A program made the position numbers and the translations under genes. Source: Zeugodacus cucurbitae (taxonomy: Eukaryota > Arthropoda > Insecta > Diptera > Tephritidae). From it: a DNA stretch of 64,000 bases. The notes beneath the pieces were generated by a model, which worked only from the letters and a program-made list of their open reading frames with translations, was not told the DNA's origin and searched no databases. Below are positions 60,586 through 64,000 of this stretch, piece by piece; the first letter of the stretch is position 1; every line of letters starts with the position of its first letter. The stretch covers positions 57,083,732 to 57,147,731 of the forward strand of contig NC_071668.1 of assembly GCF_028554725.1 (NCBI RefSeq), read 5' to 3'.

Positions 60586-61110
60586 GGTGCTACTATGGAC
60601 TGAGTAGGCAATTGAAATGTAAAGTCCTCTCTCGACGAACTCTACAAGTCCCTCATCATTCCCGTCCTACTTTAAGGTGCAGAAGCGTGGACGGTGTCAA
60701 TATCCGATGAGACGGCACTAGGAGCTTTCGAGAGAAAGGTTTTTGCGGAAGCTTTATGGTCCCTTAAACATTGGCAACGGCGAAAACTCAGACGATGGAA
60801 CGATGAGCTGTATGTGTTACTCGGCAGCATAGACATAGTCTAGCGAATAAAAAGACAGCGACTACGCTGGCTAGGTCATGTTGTTCGAATGGATGAAAGG
60901 GCTCCAGCTCTGAAAGTATTCGATGCAGTACCCGCTGGTGGAAGCCGATCAAGAGGGAGACCTCCACTCCGATGGAAGGACCAGGTGGAGAGGGACCTGG
61001 CCTCGCTTGGTATAACCAAACTGCCAGAAGGAGGGAGACGTGGCGCGCTGTTGTGGACTCGGCTATAACCGCGTATGCGGTGTCTACGCCAGTCAGGGAG
61101 AAGAAGAAAG
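60586..61110 (+). mobile_element. 5'-truncated LINE fragment (L6)
   Basis: Begins in the RT thumb (GLSRQLKCKVLSRR-equivalent) and continues through AEAWTVSISDETALGAFERK, a QRLRWLGHVVRMDERAPALK block (60855-60920), AVPAGGSRSRG and RWKDQVERDLA (about 60975-61010), to the 3' stem-loop CCGCGTATGCGG (61069-61080). The stop codon of the lineage is changed here from TAA to TAT. A GAGAAGAAGAAAG tail follows. Frameshifts near 60640 and 60770 and a TAG at about 60840 show it is dead. Confidence 0.85.
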
Positions 61111-62332
61111 TCCTTTGAAACTAAACTTCTACTTCCAGCCAGTATTTAATGTTTCGAGAACTCACTCCGCTTTTTGTGACCATATTTTCTCACAACCCTA
61201 TTGTAAAAGGCTACGAATGTAAAATGGCACCTTTACTCGTCATGACAACTATAAGTGGGTTTTGTATTGCGTATGGCTACTGACTGCAGTATATGTAATA
61301 AACAAATTAAACAGTTCACATAAGGAGGAAGATAAAACTCTCGATAATAAAAAAATTACGGAAAAAGCAATTTATGATATTGCTTAAATTATTCTAAGTT
61401 GTTTGAGGAATTTGACAAAGCGGTCTAAATTAGACTGAATTAGATTATTCTTTAGATGAGACCTCTAGTGCTTGTTTTCATGTTTCATACCCAAAAGAAT
61501 GCTGCGATGTCTAATCGCAGAATATTTAAGGTCGTTATTTATGAAATGGTTCTTTTAGCAGCTCAGTGGAAACCTATTTATTTTAAGTGATAAAAATAAG
61601 CTCAAAAATCTTTATCTAGATATCTGGAATAAAAATCATGACGGAGGATAGTTATTTTACGGGAGAGCAAATGAGATGTGCCTTTGGGTCATCATACACG
61701 ATTCAAAGGAACTTGCATTTATTTATCTAAATCCCGAATATGAAACTTTTAACTAATTTTGTGTTCCATAATCTCACCAATTACGATTATGATATCTCAC
61801 AAAGTAATCTGCAGCAAAAGATTAGCAATAACTTCTGCTCAGATAGCAAAATGGGTAACAGCTTTTTGAGACAGATAAATGATCTATACCTACACATATA
61901 TATACTTTCTATATGTATATAATTAGTTATACATTCCACACAATTAATGCGCCCAAAACTTCGCTTATTAATGTCAATTTCTGTAACAGTAAAACTCCCA
62001 AAAGTATGCATTTACTTCGCAGAATTAATATTACCCGAAACTTTAAGTAAAACTTCTTCACACAAAACACACACAAACCCTGCCCAACAAATTAGTGGCG
62101 CATTCTTGCCAACACCGAAGCACATAAATAAAATAAATTTCATATTCTCTAGCACTTTCTTGTTTTTTTTTTTAGGCTGCAGCCACACCGATTGTGAGTG
62201 ACTGGCTTCCGTCGTGTGCGACCTTAACAATTTTCGTCCGTTTTTTTTGTGTGGACAATCGAGGGTTAACGGTAAAGCATATTGCGTGCGTAGTCGGCAA
62301 AGATGGACCCTTTTATTCTGCTGACTGTAGGA
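61111..62332. other. No gene seen
   Basis: Spacer; the opposing frames near 61740-62230 have no motifs. Confidence 0.5.
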
Positions 62333-62460
62333 GTTGTTGTTACTAGATTGGTGTTGTTTTTGTTTACCATGGTTGTTGTTGTTTTTAGTTTTTTGTTGTT
62401 GTAGTGTTGTTTGTTGCAGTTTTATTCTTGTTGTTGTGGTGTTTTTTTGTTGTTGTAGCT
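62333..62460. repeat. TTG-rich low-complexity tract
   Basis: Imperfect TTG/GTT runs across about 130 bases, the source of Cys/Val/Phe-rich and Asn/Thr-rich spurious frames on either strand. Confidence 0.8.
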
Positions 62461-62679
62461 GTCACAGTAAAACTGCTAAATATACAAATATCGTTTGCTG
62501 TTTCTCTGCTGGAAGGGATGAGAATTTGCGGGACGACAGCTGTAGCGGCAGCGCTACAACAACAATACAAAATTTAGTATGAAAGTTATGAGTGTGTATG
62601 TGTTAATTTGAGTGTTAGATTGCGTTTGCGCGTTTTATATTTGTGGGTAGAGAAATAGCAACATACACATATACACACA

Positions 62680-62908
62680 TCTATACATCTTATATATCTA
62701 TATATCTTATATAGATACATATGTATATACATACATATATATATCTATTATACATATATGCGTACATTTATATATTTATGTGTTTCATGCCACAATCTCG
62801 CAGCATTTTAACATTTATATATGTATGTATATATATATTTATAAGTACCTATAACTGCGTCTGCCGCTACGACTACAAGTACATAATATATATGTATATA
62901 TATATAAA
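62680..62908. repeat. TA-rich microsatellite cluster
   Basis: Interrupted TATATA, TATACATA and TATGTA runs (62690-62760 and 62816-62908). Confidence 0.85.
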
Positions 62909-64000
62909 AAAAACTTTGTTATGATGTCTACACTGTCTTATCAAAAAGCAACAGCAGCCAGTCAGCATAGTCGCGCCGGCGACAGTGCCGTAAGCGTACA
63001 ACAACAATAGCAAAAACAATAAAATGCAAGTGAAAAGCTGCTGCAGTCTGCGTATGTGAGCGAATAATTCGAGTGACAGCAGCAAAAACAATGAGACAAC
63101 AACAATTTAATAGAGAAATGAACTTGATGGAGGCAACAAAAAAGACACCAAAAACCAAAAAAATAGCAAAAGCGAAACGCAGACAAAGCTACAAAAACAC
63201 ACACACACCCACATGATGATAACACACTCACTCCCACAAGCGGGCAGCCACACACTTCAGAGTTGATAAAATTTAACGCTTCACAAGAATTGTGGAAGGT
63301 GCACAAACAAGTAAACGAGGAGGAGAAAGAAGAAGCTGAAGAAGCGGTGGCATCAACGAAAACTTGCCTAGAACAACCTAGAAGCACGAAAATGCAACAA
63401 CAACAAATAAAAAATACGTAACACCACCATAATTACAACAACAGCAATTCGCTTGCGTGAAGTGTACGAAAAATGCGACACACACTCTGACTCAACGTAG
63501 AACCGCCATCGCTGATATATTGCGGCAGCGGCTTGGCGCTTTAGCATACTTTACGGCGTGCATTGTTTCATCTTTGCAAGAAAGTTTCGTCTTGAGCCTT
63601 TGTTTCGTTTTGTTTGTTCGTTTGGTAAATGGCAAGCTGATGCTGCGGCTGCTTCTTCGCCTTGGCTTTGGCTTTAGCGGTGACTTTCTCATTATGATTA
63701 TGTTTCTTTTGTGAAGCGCAATTTTTCTTTCTTATTATGCTTTTTGTTGCTTTTTGTTTGCTGAGTTTACGCTTTGTTGATCTGTTTCTTCTTCTTTTAT
63801 GCATAATTTTTTTTGTTTGCTTACTTTTCGCAAACAACTTTTGAGTAAATAAATGTCTACAGAATGGCGTACGTGTATACGCTTAGTCGCTCGCTTATTA
63901 AATCAATTTATTAAAAACAGTTATTAAATCAATAAAGTTGAGTGCAAGCAAGCATATGAGTTGCTTATTTAAGGCATACAAATTCTGAGTGTGTATATAT
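62909..64000. other. No gene supported
   Basis: CAA/CAG-rich and AAC-rich sequence, with a CA run near 63196-63209 and GAGGAGAAAGAAGAAG near 63319-63340. It resembles the A- and CAA-rich leaders of fly developmental genes, but no start codon, splice pair or conserved frame is convincing. Confidence 0.4.

Noticed and set aside
62962..63387. 141-codon minus-strand open frame
   Set aside because: Cys/Ser/Phe-rich translation of CAA/GAAG low-complexity DNA; no domain, no splice support, and overlapping frames on the same strand are equally open.
1..64000. CRISPR arrays, operons, rRNA genes
   Set aside because: Tandem structures here are minisatellites or degenerate transposon-linked repeats without uniform short repeats and unique spacers. 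The sequence is eukaryotic, and no rRNA segment was recognised.

Overview
The window reads as a gene-poor, AT-rich stretch of an insect nuclear genome, most likely a higher fly and probably a tephritid fruit fly. Evidence for this is 55- and 80-base introns in the one intact gene, dense dipteran-type dispersed repeats (including units with GGACGGACGGAC-type motifs), rosa-like and mellifera-like mariner relics, and scattered CA, TTG and TA microsatellites. The species call is inference. All repeat boundaries were placed by eye.

Only one convincing, intact host gene is visible: a three-exon, minus-strand antigen-5/CAP-family secreted protein (13004 to 12060, 269 residues). It sits between two oppositely oriented copies of a roughly 1.2 kb dispersed repeat (repeat A). 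One copy ends about 35 bases beyond the gene's polyadenylation signal, and the other begins about 230 bases upstream of its start codon.

The rest is mostly a graveyard of mobile elements. From left to right: a broken mellifera-type mariner (1-1087); repeat A copies (2612-3850, 8777-9866, 10198-12010, 13240-14030); a family-B terminal-inverted-repeat element nested inside repeat A (10648-11384), with relatives at 3950-4741 and 44806-45010; a short piggyBac derivative with TTAA duplications and an internally deleted transposase ORF (5095-5905); six fragments of one LINE lineage (14783, 23085, 31206, 37640, 56280, 60586); five rosa-like mariner relics (18524, 28091, 37351, 46897, 51910), one split by a LINE; a Tc1-like relic (25424-26643); two related MITEs (24188, 41742); an element rich in an ACCACCCTA motif (29591-30322); and a 635-base foldback element (34897-35531) followed by an eight-unit minisatellite (35845-36440).

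The right third (about 38.8-64 kb) has lower repeat content and looks like intergenic or large-intron sequence. It holds a homotypic cluster of CACTCAA sites (49043-49907), a tandem array whose units carry a tRNA B-box-like GGTTCGATTCC motif (58780-59680), and one weak candidate for a non-coding first exon (58181-58327). The most unusual items are the long foldback palindrome, the LINE 3' stem-loop that holds the ORF stop codon in its loop, the B-box tandem array, and the family-B elements with 4-base ATAA target duplications.
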